NCBI GenBank assembly: GCA_017544835.1
Contig: JAFYDI010000095.1
Coordinates: 1 to 53,029 of the forward strand
Reading direction: 5' to 3'
Length of the DNA: 53,029 nt
Source: Lachnospiraceae bacterium
Lineage (GTDB): Bacteria; Bacillota; Clostridia; Lachnospirales; Lachnospiraceae
The notes beneath the pieces are model-generated. The model had not been told where the DNA came from and searched no databases. It saw only the letters and a list, made by a program, of their open reading frames with translations. Within the stretch, counting starts at the first letter, position 1, and every line of letters starts with the position of its first letter. Shown one piece after another: positions 1 to 8,226 of this stretch. A program made the position numbers and the translations under genes.

Positions 1-110
1 AATAAAAATGAGCCCAGGGGGCTCTGTAGGAAAATGATGTTGCGGCTGGCGAACCATTCGGCGAGTCTTTAGACTCAGTGCCGGCAACAGGCCCTTATAG
101 GGCCAGAACA

Positions 111-133
111 AACCACCGGCTAAGCCGGTGGTT
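111..133 (-). terminator. hairpin downstream of the metallophosphoesterase
   Basis: A perfect 10-bp stem (AACCACCGGC / GCCGGTGGTT) with a 3-base loop lies 14 bases beyond the metallophosphoesterase stop. On the minus strand it is followed by a short T-rich run (TTTGTTCT), so it could end that transcript. It is also the first of several hairpins running to the window edge and may belong to a larger structured or mobile-element end. Confidence 0.5.
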
Positions 134-146
134 CTGATTATGAGTT

Positions 147-1478
147 CTATTTAACCGTTCGTAATCCATCCGGATACAAAGGCTTATCCATATACACATC
201 AACGAATTTATTAAGCTCTACACCGTAATCGGTGTACGCATTCTTGTGCTCCTGAGTAAAGCTTCCGTCAGGCTTAATCGTAATTACACATGCGCCTCGC
301 TGGGTTCCCGACTTCATAATCTTGTCGCCGTACGCTTCATTGTCTACAGAATAGCCATACGCCAAAAGAACACCTTTGTACTTAACCACCGCATTGTTCA
401 CGTGGTCGTGTCCGCAGAAAATTGCTTCAACGGCTCCCATGTCCTCACACAATACTTCAAAGAACTTATCAAGCTTATCGGGAGTCGCATCTGTGCGATT
501 TAGGCCACCGTAGCATACTTTCTCATCCCAGACGCCCGATACGAATTCGGTATCGACGGGGTTGTTCTTTTGCTTAAACTCAATGATGTTGCCTTTATCG
601 TCCTTAACTTCCTCAATCAAATCGTCAAGCGCTGTTCTGTACTCTCCTATCGGAATGTGCATGAATGTAATCGTGGGAAGATATTGGCCCTCGGGAAGCC
701 CCGCCTCGAGAGAGAGCTTCTTAACAGTCTCTGCCGCCCAGTCTACCTGCGCATCGTGGATTACATCATAGCGACCTTTAACCGTTGCCATGAAAGACTT
801 ATCCACATAGTCGTTGGAGTCGATGAGCATTATAAGCTTTATGACTTCGCCAGCGGTATTCTTAACCCTGATAAATTGGTTGGTAACGCTTGGAACCGAC
901 GGCGCATCAAGGTCGGTAAAGTCCTGCTTAAAGAAACAGTACTCCGAATAATCACTCGCATACAAATCGCCGATGTCCTGCCTGCTTGCATAGTCCATAG
1001 CCTCTGTATCATGGTTACCGAATACGGTTGTAAAATAAACCTGCTCGTGGTCGAAAATGTCAATAAGAGTCTTGGCTACCATCTTATTGTTAAAAGTACC
1101 GCTTCCGTTGTATCCGGGCGGAATAAGGCAATACGTGTTGTCGCCGCCGCAGATTACGATATCGGGCTTTTCTTTTTGCAGCATCGTAATGAGCTCGTAG
1201 ATGGTCTTCTTGTCGTTCTTGTACGTCCAGAAGCCGCCGCCCAGGTGAATATCCGTGATGTGCATGATGCGAAGGTCTCTGTCGGTTGTGATGGTCACAT
1301 AACCGTTTTCCTCAACCGGCACAATGCGGTCCGCCGAATACTCAACCGGCGCGAAGGTCTTAATGTACTTGCGAAGGCTTACGTTTATAAGCACGTTCAC
1401 AAGAAACAGTATAAGATACAGTGCCACAATTACCCCAAGAGTGATACATAACCTTTTAAGCCATTTTCTTTTTTTCAT
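147..1478 (-). CDS. membrane-anchored metallophosphoesterase
   Basis: Predicted calcineurin-like phosphoesterase of about 443 residues, hydrolysing an unknown phosphate ester outside the membrane. After a basic start (MKKRKWLKR) there is one hydrophobic segment at about residues 10-32, so the catalytic part should face the outside. The metal-binding motifs appear in family order: DIHLGG, GGDN, GNHD, a lone FMHIP histidine and GHDH near the C terminus, so the active site looks complete. In-frame TTG, GTG and ATG codons lie close together; ATG is chosen, but GTG two codons upstream sits at a better distance from AAGGA. It lies 23 bp behind the hybrid kinase gene on the same strand and may share its transcript. 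The substrate cannot be named from sequence. Confidence 0.85.
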   Translation of the reverse strand: MKKRKWLKRLCITLGVIVALYLILFLVNVLINVSLRKYIKTFAPVEYSADRIVPVEENGYVTITTDRDLRIMHITDIHLGGGFWTYKNDKKTIYELITMLQKEKPDIVICGGDNTYCLIPPGYNGSGTFNNKMVAKTLIDIFDHEQVYFTTVFGNHDTEAMDYASRQDIGDLYASDYSEYCFFKQDFTDLDAPSVPSVTNQFIRVKNTAGEVIKLIMLIDSNDYVDKSFMATVKGRYDVIHDAQVDWAAETVKKLSLEAGLPEGQYLPTITFMHIPIGEYRTALDDLIEEVKDDKGNIIEFKQKNNPVDTEFVSGVWDEKVCYGGLNRTDATPDKLDKFFEVLCEDMGAVEAIFCGHDHVNNAVVKYKGVLLAYGYSVDNEAYGDKIMKSGTQRGACVITIKPDGSFTQEHKNAYTDYGVELNKFVDVYMDKPLYPDGLRTVK

Positions 1479-1501
1479 AATCACCAATATCCTTTTTAAA
1501 T

Positions 1502-3646
1502 TTATGCGAAACGCTGAAGCGTTCTGAACAGGTCCTTGACGTTAATCGGCTTAGCCAGATGAGCGTCCATTCCTGCCATAAGTGCTTTCTTACGGTCTTC
1601 TTCAAAAGCGTTGGCCGTCATTGCTATGATGGGAAGCTTTGAGTATTTGGAATCCGCGAAGCTTCTGATGGCGCCCGTTGCCTTGTAGCCGTCCATGTAA
1701 GGCATCTGCACATCCATCAGCACATAATCGTAATAATCGGGAGATTTCTGAAGCACCATCTCGACTGCAACGGAACCGTCGTTGGCCTCTTCCACTATAA
1801 GTCCGCGGCTCTCTAAAATGTGCTTGGCAATTTCCCTGTTCATATCATTGTCTTCGGCAAGAAGAACGCGTTTAAATTCAAGCCCCTTATCGTAACTGAT
1901 ATCCTCTTCCACCGAATCGGGCGAAACGTCCTCCGCAATTCTAAAGTCAATTCTGATAGAAACTATGGTGCCGGTACCAAGCTCGCTCTTAACATCTATG
2001 GTACCGCCCATCATGTCCACAAGTTCCTTGGTAATAGCCATACCAAGGCCCGCGCCCTCTATACCGCTTGCGGTAGTGGAACGTTCGCGCGAGAAGGACT
2101 CAAATATGTGCTTAACAAACTCCTCGCTCATACCTATGCCCGTATCGGTAACGGTGAATTTAAATCTTGCGTAGCCAAGGCGCTTGCCGGGAAGTTCTTC
2201 CACGATAAAACTGATGTTGCCGCCGGGCTTTGTATATTTAATGGAGTTACTGATTATGTTGGTAAATATTCTGTCTAGTCTGGCCGCATCGCAGAATACC
2301 ATGTTATGCTCAATATCGCGGTACTCGATGGTCATGTTAAGCTCGTGAGCCACGCCGTTTTGCTTGGATAACTGGAAGCAGTTACCGGTTGCCACCTTAA
2401 TATCGTTGGGCATTTCCTCGATGGCAATCTTGCCGTTTTCGATTCGTGCCATATCAAGGACGTCGTTAACAAGACTTAAAAGCTGGCGGCTTGCAAGCTT
2501 AACCTTTTGGAGACATTCGTTTCTTTTTTCGGGATTGCCTGCATTGCTCTCCGCCATGTCCGTGTAGCCGATTATCGCATTCATGGGCGTTCTGATATCA
2601 TGGCTCATGTTAAAAAGAAAGGTACTCTTGGCCTTACTTGCTTCCTCGGCGCGTTTATTGGCCTCAATAAGCTCGATTCGGCGGTTCTGCTCTTCTCTTG
2701 TCTCAAGCTCGCGGTTGGCTATACCGATAACGATAATCTTGGGTCTTGAGTTAACGCTTCCGACCTTAACGCATTTAGCCTCGAAGATTTCTTCCGAGCC
2801 GTTAATTAGGCATCTGAATCGCTTGATTACAAGGCTTGTTTCCCTAAGTGCTTCTCTTAAATGCGTAACGCTTCCGGCAAAGAACATATCCTCCCTGTCG
2901 TCTTCCTGCACCACCGTATTCACATATATTCTGTATGCCGGGGAATAATTGATTTTATCTTTAAAGAATTCGCCGAAATGGGCATCCATCGCCGAGTCGG
3001 TTCGTATCGGAGTAAGCGAATCCGTATCAAGGTCCACGTAAAAAGCAGACTCATATTCATTGGCAAGGACTTCGATAATGGATTTATCAAGCTCTAACTG
3101 TCTCTTCTGCTTCTCGGCTTCGCGTTCCTGTAATCTTGACTGTCTTCTTCTGGCAATTTCACTGTATATGATTACCGATACCGAACGAAGTAAGAATCTG
3201 TCGTCCACCGATTTCTTGGGGTTATCAAGTCCTAAGAAGCCCACTATCGTCTTACCGTTCTTGATGGGGCTTAAGATAATACTTTCAACCTTTTGCGCTA
3301 TAAGCGTGTCATAGACATAACCGCCCTTTATCTCGTCCTCAACGGAGGCTATCCAGACTTCGCCTTCTTTGCCGTAATCTTCAAGCCAGGAAGAAATAAT
3401 ATCCTCGGGATAGCTCATGGTCTTATCAATGACGCTTAAGCCTTCACGGCACCACTCATAAGTGTTCTTGTAGCATTCTTCGTCTTCGTAAAGCTCATAG
3501 AGGTAGCAACGATCCGCACTATAAAAACGCGCAGTAATAGAAAGCACTCTTTCCACTGCTGCGTCTGTGTCTTTTTCCCTATATATGGCATCAATACTGC
3601 GTCTCAGAGCATCTTCACTCTTACGATGTGCTTCGTACTTCCTCAT
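1502..3646 (-). CDS. cytosolic hybrid histidine kinase with GAF sensor and receiver domain
   Basis: Two-component signalling protein of 714 residues without membrane segments. Order of parts: a GAF-like sensor at about 20-170, a PAS-like region at about 190-320, HisKA with the phospho-acceptor histidine in MSHDIRTPMN, an HATPase domain with the N box (NIISNSIKYT) and G boxes (DTGIGM, GAGLGMA), and a C-terminal receiver whose phospho-acceptor Asp is in VLMDVQMP. The receiver has no DNA-binding output attached, so phosphate probably passes to another protein or acts within a phosphorelay. The start follows AGGGAG at good spacing. No signal can be inferred from the GAF part. Its similarity to the kinase at 37539-39761 is limited to the transmitter and receiver. 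Confidence 0.9.
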   Translation of the reverse strand: MRKYEAHRKSEDALRRSIDAIYREKDTDAAVERVLSITARFYSADRCYLYELYEDEECYKNTYEWCREGLSVIDKTMSYPEDIISSWLEDYGKEGEVWIASVEDEIKGGYVYDTLIAQKVESIILSPIKNGKTIVGFLGLDNPKKSVDDRFLLRSVSVIIYSEIARRRQSRLQEREAEKQKRQLELDKSIIEVLANEYESAFYVDLDTDSLTPIRTDSAMDAHFGEFFKDKINYSPAYRIYVNTVVQEDDREDMFFAGSVTHLREALRETSLVIKRFRCLINGSEEIFEAKCVKVGSVNSRPKIIVIGIANRELETREEQNRRIELIEANKRAEEASKAKSTFLFNMSHDIRTPMNAIIGYTDMAESNAGNPEKRNECLQKVKLASRQLLSLVNDVLDMARIENGKIAIEEMPNDIKVATGNCFQLSKQNGVAHELNMTIEYRDIEHNMVFCDAARLDRIFTNIISNSIKYTKPGGNISFIVEELPGKRLGYARFKFTVTDTGIGMSEEFVKHIFESFSRERSTTASGIEGAGLGMAITKELVDMMGGTIDVKSELGTGTIVSIRIDFRIAEDVSPDSVEEDISYDKGLEFKRVLLAEDNDMNREIAKHILESRGLIVEEANDGSVAVEMVLQKSPDYYDYVLMDVQMPYMDGYKATGAIRSFADSKYSKLPIIAMTANAFEEDRKKALMAGMDAHLAKPINVKDLFRTLQRFA

Positions 3647-3796
3647 AGGTTCTCCCTAGTAATAAAAGACGAACCCATATACACCAATGTGGAATAATTA
3701 TATCGCAAAAAGTTGTCAGAAATCAACCTTAACTACGAAAATATTGACGGATTTTTCGTAAAAATATATGCGTTTTATAATTTACCTGTGCAAAAG

Positions 3797-3822
3797 AAAA
3801 GAGCCATACAACAGTATGGCTC
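3797..3822 (-). terminator. rho-independent terminator of the PRT-like gene
   Basis: Perfect 9-bp stem GAGCCATAC / GTATGGCTC with a 4-base loop, followed on the minus strand by TTTTCTTTT. It starts 14 bases after the stop of the phosphoribosyltransferase-like gene. Confidence 0.85.
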
Positions 3823-3835
3823 AAAATGTTTTCTT

Positions 3836-4480
3836 TTACCGCAATTGTGAGTATCCGTAACCGTTTACAAAGGCATCTATCGGAACCTTCGCATCACACA
3901 TGGGGCACTCGCCGTGGTTGTATGCCTTGTAGTCGGGAAGGTCTCCTGCCTTGAAAAGTGATGAAACATGTATGCCGCAGATTGAATTAATCATGCTGAA
4001 TACCGATGTGATACCGGTAATATGTCCGCCGTAGTAATTGATACACTCAAGACATCTGTGAAGCGTCATTCCGGTTGTGGTCGATGCAAGAAGAAGGAAT
4101 ACGTTCTTGCCTTCAATCATGGGCACTAAGTTCTGCCTGAAGATAATCTGACCGGTCGAGTTAAACTCGGGACTTACAACGTAAATGGTCTTGTGAGCAT
4201 TCATTGAAATAATGCCGGCTCTGGTAAGCTCATCTGCAAGATATGCACCTATAACTTCACTTCCGTCCATGCATACGATTGTATCGACTATGGTGTTTGA
4301 TGAATACTTGGATGCAATAGCCTTGGCTACATTCTTGGCTTCGCTTGCTCTCATCTTGGTCATGGTCATATCGATGTAATAGTTGATGTGGGAGTGCGAA
4401 GTAACGAAATGTCCCGGGATTACCCTTATCTTTATGTCGGGAAACTTCTTAGAATAAATAGATGTCATGCGCTGTTCCAT
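3836..4480 (-). CDS. phosphoribosyltransferase-like protein with altered PRPP loop
   Basis: 214 residues with the overall look of a type I phosphoribosyltransferase of the orotate PRTase group: a central TIVCMDGSEVIGAYLA stretch, then a hydrophobic strand leading to TTTG. In true members the PRPP loop reads as hydrophobics, two acidic residues, two more residues, then TTG. Here that position reads LLLASTTTG, with both acidic residues gone. The C terminus carries a CPMC pair that could bind a metal. It is a single-gene unit with its own promoter upstream and terminator downstream, and the start follows CGGAGG. It may be a regulatory or nucleotide-binding relative rather than an active transferase. 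An automatic name of orotate phosphoribosyltransferase (pyrE) should be treated with caution. Confidence 0.6.
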   Translation of the reverse strand: MEQRMTSIYSKKFPDIKIRVIPGHFVTSHSHINYYIDMTMTKMRASEAKNVAKAIASKYSSNTIVDTIVCMDGSEVIGAYLADELTRAGIISMNAHKTIYVVSPEFNSTGQIIFRQNLVPMIEGKNVFLLLASTTTGMTLHRCLECINYYGGHITGITSVFSMINSICGIHVSSLFKAGDLPDYKAYNHGECPMCDAKVPIDAFVNGYGYSQLR

Positions 4481-4559
4481 GCTGTATCCTCCGTATTTGA
4501 AAAGTTTACCCCATTCGCGGGACTCCTGCCTTTAGCCGGTATTCTCTGTCCTTGATACT

Positions 4560-4587
4560 ATTTTACCACAATACGAAGTATAGTCAA
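4560..4587 (-). promoter_or_regulatory. sigma-A type promoter of the PRT-like gene
   Basis: On the minus strand TTGACT and TAAAAT are separated by 16 bases, about 80 bases before the gene start. Both hexamers are close to consensus; the spacer is one base short. Confidence 0.55.
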
Positions 4588-4670
4588 CAAATTATCTGTC
4601 AATTTAAACAAATCTTTAAAATTTCGCAACGAGTACGTGAGAAGCGCGCCGTACGGAACCCTCTGCCAAA

Positions 4671-4696
4671 GAAAAAGACACCGCCGAAGCGGTGCC
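4671..4696 (-). terminator. terminator of the dtd-glycosidase operon
   Basis: On the minus strand GGCACCGC, a TTCG tetraloop and GCGGTGTC are followed by TTTTTCTTTG. The single mismatch is a G-U pair in the RNA. It lies 17 bases after the glycosidase stop. Confidence 0.9.
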
Positions 4697-4713
4697 CTCT
4701 CCATATATATTTA

Positions 4714-6237
4714 CTATACCTTCTTCAAACGAATGGCCATATAAGGCTTGCCGGGAAGCTCGATCTTAAACTTGCCCGAGAACGTTCCTGCCTTCTTAAC
4801 CGTCATGTTCCAAGTGTCTATTACCTCAACTTCATACAGGGAATCATCCTTCATGTTAAACCCTCTGTATCCCGGGCGCATAAAGCTGTAGTAATCTATG
4901 CGATAACCCGTCTCGGCAGCGAGTATATCATCCTCGCATACAGCAGTGACGCAATCCCACTCAGCGGGTACTTTCTTAAGTCCGTGACCCGGAGTCTCAC
5001 ATAAAATCTTAAGTAAGAACTTAACTCTCTTCCAGCTTTCACCGTGAAGCTTGCCGCCGTGTGACCACCAGAGAATACCGTCGTCGCTTAAGAAAGTCTC
5101 ACCATGACCCGGATATCCGCCTCTCATGGCACCTTCCCAGAAACGTCTTACCATCTCCTCGCCGGGAATATTGCCCCAGCCGCACTGGATGTTGCCTTCA
5201 TAAGCTATTTCATCAAGCACCACCGGCTTACCGTACTTCTCCCTAAGCCCGTCGGTATCTTCCGCAGTCTTGTAAAGGTCTGTACGCTGATAGCTTACAT
5301 GAGTAATCCAAGGCTCGCTGTGATTAAATACTCTTAAGCAGTTATGAATCGAACGAAGGTGATTGTAGGGATCGTGCTCCTTAAAGTACTCTCCGTAAAA
5401 GTTCCATACCGAATCATCGCGGTTTGGAAGAATGTCAAATTCATTGGCCATCGACCACCAGACATTCGAAAAAGCGGCGAACCTGTTAATAATATAGTCA
5501 AGGTACCTTACCTCAACCTCGCGGGGGAGGTTGGAGAATCCCCATCTGTCATAAGGATGGAATACGATAAGGTCCGCTTCCACTCCGATTTTCTTAAGTT
5601 CCTTTATGCACTTCTCTATATGCTGAAAGTGTGCGGGATTAAATCTTTCAAAGTCCCAGTTATTGCCCTGAGTCTTATAATCATACTCCATAAAGTTCTC
5701 GGGAGTAATAAGATAACTTCCCACCGGTGTGCCTTCAAAAGGATATGACCTCGGCTCATCGAGGTTGTACACGTAGTGCTTGGGGAATATGCAGAAGCGA
5801 ATCTTGTTAAAGCCTGCTTTCTCAAGGCTTTTAAGAGTCTCCGCAATAAGCTTGTCGTCCCTTAATTCCCACACATAACAGGTCGTTCCCACACTGTAAT
5901 AAGGCGTTCCGTCATCGTACGCAAAATGATATGTATCACTTACTCTCACCGGCCCGTGATTCTTCTTATCCGCCGCTATAACCTTAAACGTACCGTTATA
6001 TGTCTCATCGGAAAAAGAACCGCTCACGCTGTACTCATACTCACCCATAAAAGAGGGCATAAATCGTACCACGTAATTGCCGAAACCATCGTAGAAGCCG
6101 TTAACCTCGACCTCTTCCGATTCGCCTTTAAACACAGCCTTTATATCGTAATCAATAAAAGGATTGCCTTCAGTCTTGCCGGCATATACCAGCTCGAACA
6201 CGTCATACCTTTTAACCTTTGGAATATTCCTTAGCAT
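4714..6237 (-). CDS. clan GH-A glycoside hydrolase with N-terminal Ig-like domain (DUF5060/DUF4038/DUF5605 type)
   Basis: 507 residues, no signal peptide, so cytoplasmic. The first 85 or so residues form an Ig-like beta domain of the DUF5060 type, the middle is a TIM barrel of the DUF4038 type, and the last 90 residues form a DUF5605-like beta domain. Candidate catalytic acids follow the clan pattern: WSMANEFD at the end of strand 4 (acid/base Glu) and VVLDEIAYEG at strand 7 (nucleophile Glu). The family acts on plant polysaccharide fragments, but the exact linkage cannot be read from sequence. It is the last gene of an operon with dtd and an unknown gene, 7 bp behind the latter, and ends at a clear terminator. 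Fold assignment is firm; substrate is open. Confidence 0.8.
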   Translation of the reverse strand: MLRNIPKVKRYDVFELVYAGKTEGNPFIDYDIKAVFKGESEEVEVNGFYDGFGNYVVRFMPSFMGEYEYSVSGSFSDETYNGTFKVIAADKKNHGPVRVSDTYHFAYDDGTPYYSVGTTCYVWELRDDKLIAETLKSLEKAGFNKIRFCIFPKHYVYNLDEPRSYPFEGTPVGSYLITPENFMEYDYKTQGNNWDFERFNPAHFQHIEKCIKELKKIGVEADLIVFHPYDRWGFSNLPREVEVRYLDYIINRFAAFSNVWWSMANEFDILPNRDDSVWNFYGEYFKEHDPYNHLRSIHNCLRVFNHSEPWITHVSYQRTDLYKTAEDTDGLREKYGKPVVLDEIAYEGNIQCGWGNIPGEEMVRRFWEGAMRGGYPGHGETFLSDDGILWWSHGGKLHGESWKRVKFLLKILCETPGHGLKKVPAEWDCVTAVCEDDILAAETGYRIDYYSFMRPGYRGFNMKDDSLYEVEVIDTWNMTVKKAGTFSGKFKIELPGKPYMAIRLKKV

Positions 6238-6244
6238 CTATGCC

Positions 6245-7501
6245 TCATTTCTTGACAAATCCTGCCTTGATACGTTCAAACTCTTCTTTGGACACATAAA
6301 GCGCCATACGATTTTCGCCCGTAAAGTTAATGATTGCATCATAGCTTACTTCCGCTTCTTCAAGCGTCTGCACGAGGCATGCCCATGAAGGGTCGTACAT
6401 AATGCGAAGCTTGCCCCAGTCGGTATAAAGTCTTGCGGCAGGTCTGTCGCCGCGTCCATTCTGCGCAGCCACACCAAGCTTACCGTTCTCATCCTTGGCA
6501 GGGATTAAGAACTTAGCCTTCATAAGCTCTGTTTCCATGTAACCTGAGTATATTCCGTAAGCGACCGAATCCTCTGTTCTCTCGGCATCTGCCATCTGGC
6601 TTATCAAAAGAATCCATTTAACCAAATCGGGGTTACTTATATTGCCCATTTCATCGCCGTCATCTTCGGGCTTCTCAACAAGCATACCTGCGGGAATTCT
6701 CACATCGGTGTTGTTGATACGAACGCCTGCGGCACCGTTAATGTAGAAGCATCCGCCGAGGAAAGGAATCATATTATCCTTGGATACATGTCTTACCTCA
6801 TACAAATCAGGGTCGAAGCCTTCCATAATACGATTCTTGGCTGCTTCTGTAATCACCATTATATCGGGCATGGTAGCGGAATACGCTTTGTCCTTATGAT
6901 TGATAATACGGTTGAACATGAAGGGCTCGTTGGTACGCTTTGAATAAACAACATTAAGACCGTCAAGTTCAAACAACTTGTCGCATACGGCATCCATCAG
7001 TCTTTCAAGACGCTCATTGTACTTATCGGCATCATCCTTTTTATTGGACTTGTTAAGCTGATAACGCCAGAAGCACATCCATATTTCCGCAAGGTCTGTA
7101 AGCTCAAGATTCTTAAAATCCTTCTCATTAAGGTCTAAGTCTCTTGCCACTACGAAGACATTGCCAAGAACATTTAAATATGCCTTTCTTACCTCTTCGG
7201 GAGTAGCGCTCTCTGCATGAACCACAACTCCGTTTCTGAGAGTAATATTGTCATCACACTCAAAATAAATAAGCAGATTGCACTCGCCGGCCTTGCTGAC
7301 AGGTTCGAGGTCCTTGCCTTTTCTTAAGCATACCTTCGTAACCGTAACGCGATGTACACGGTCCTTGTCCTTACCGGGGTCGGTAAGTAAAAGATTTTCA
7401 CCGGGTGTTACAAATCCGCTTGCCTTTCCTTCGATTGCGTAAAGTCCCGTTTCTCCGGTCAAAAAAGCGTTAATCGCTCCCACCACGAATGACTTGTCCA
7501 T
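6245..7501 (-). CDS. uncharacterised protein with possible SseB-like C-terminal region
   Basis: About 418 residues, soluble, not confidently recognised. The C-terminal part, from about residue 320 (fragments such as KFLIPAKDENGKLGV and a closing MALYVSKEEFERI), resembles the beta-rich SseB_N domain, in which a short strand ending with a pair like LYVSKEEF is typical. The N-terminal 150 residues have no motif I can name. The ATG start is chosen because GGGAGG lies seven bases before it; an in-frame TTG further up lies next to that ribosome site and is unlikely. The gene sits 18 bp behind dtd and 7 bp before the glycosidase, so the three are probably co-transcribed. No function is proposed. Confidence 0.6.
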   Translation of the reverse strand: MDKSFVVGAINAFLTGETGLYAIEGKASGFVTPGENLLLTDPGKDKDRVHRVTVTKVCLRKGKDLEPVSKAGECNLLIYFECDDNITLRNGVVVHAESATPEEVRKAYLNVLGNVFVVARDLDLNEKDFKNLELTDLAEIWMCFWRYQLNKSNKKDDADKYNERLERLMDAVCDKLFELDGLNVVYSKRTNEPFMFNRIINHKDKAYSATMPDIMVITEAAKNRIMEGFDPDLYEVRHVSKDNMIPFLGGCFYINGAAGVRINNTDVRIPAGMLVEKPEDDGDEMGNISNPDLVKWILLISQMADAERTEDSVAYGIYSGYMETELMKAKFLIPAKDENGKLGVAAQNGRGDRPAARLYTDWGKLRIMYDPSWACLVQTLEEAEVSYDAIINFTGENRMALYVSKEEFERIKAGFVKK

Positions 7502-7519
7502 AATAAATCCTCCCAAAAT

Positions 7520-7975
7520 TTATTTAAGTATTTCGTCCGAATCGAGCATGATTGTGAAGGGTCCGTCATTTTCAAGACTTACCTTCATGTCAGCCCCGAA
7601 CTCACCTGTCTCGGTTTTAATTGAATATGTATTACGAGCTTCGGAAATCATATATTCATACAGAGCATTGGCATGATCCGGTGCTCCTGCTCCGACAAAA
7701 GAAGGTCTGTTGCCCTTTCTTGCATCTGCATAAAGCGTAAACTGTGATACCAAAAGAAGGGAACCTCCCACATCGTTAAGCGACAAATTTGTCTTATCGT
7801 TCTCGTCCTTAAAGATACGAAGATTCACAAGCTTTTTAAGCATCTTATCGGCAATCTCCTTCGTATCCGCATCGCACACGCCCACAAATACCAGGAACCC
7901 TTTATCAATTGAACCCGTAATCCTCTCATCCACCTTTACGGATGCGTGATTGACGAGCTGAATTAGAAGTCTCAT
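7520..7975 (-). CDS. dtd: D-aminoacyl-tRNA deacylase
   Basis: 151 residues, the normal Dtd length. The enzyme hydrolyses D-aminoacyl-tRNAs in the cytosol and so protects translation. Both active-site signatures are present: SQFTLYAD in the middle and NDGPFT near the C terminus. The start MRLLIQLV, preceded by AAGGGG, matches the usual Dtd N terminus (MRxxxQRV). An in-frame ATG 18 codons upstream would add a tail that the family lacks. Dtd often follows a relA/spoT gene in Firmicutes; that partner is not here. It is the first gene of a three-gene operon. Confidence 0.93.
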   Translation of the reverse strand: MRLLIQLVNHASVKVDERITGSIDKGFLVFVGVCDADTKEIADKMLKKLVNLRIFKDENDKTNLSLNDVGGSLLLVSQFTLYADARKGNRPSFVGAGAPDHANALYEYMISEARNTYSIKTETGEFGADMKVSLENDGPFTIMLDSDEILK

Positions 7976-8030
7976 ATCATTACCCCTTGATGCGCTTGAT
8001 AGTTTTATGCGCGCAATATTTTTGCGCAAT

Positions 8031-8066
8031 CAAAAACGCCCGGCTTATCCCCTCGATAGCCGGACG
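8031..8066 (-). terminator. hairpin with T-run upstream of dtd
   Basis: On the minus strand CGTCCGGCT, a 12-base loop and AGCCGGGCG are followed by TTTTTG. The hairpin lies between the GGDEF gene terminator and dtd, about 60 bases before the dtd start. It could be a backup terminator, or an attenuator if transcription starts upstream of it. Confidence 0.55.
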
Positions 8067-8175
8067 TTTATATTCTTTATGAATACATAGTAAACGTACC
8101 CCATTATCGCAAAGGAAACAGCCAATTAACTCGAAATTAATTCTGATTTTTCAGAAATAAATCTATTGTTTAAAC

Positions 8176-8222
8176 TTTTAAAGCCCGTGAATCCACTTTA
8201 GAAACAAATGCACTCACGGGCT
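8176..8222 (-). terminator. terminator of the MATE-GH51-GGDEF operon
   Basis: 9-bp stem AGCCCGTGA / TCACGGGCT with a 23-base loop just after the GGDEF gene stop. The T-run is weak (TTTAAAAG) on the minus strand. Confidence 0.6.
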
Positions 8223-8226
8223 CATT

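Noticed and set aside
570-1451. Long plus-strand frame of 293 codons
   Set aside because: It lies entirely antisense to the metallophosphoesterase gene, which has clear family motifs; the reverse-frame protein shows none.
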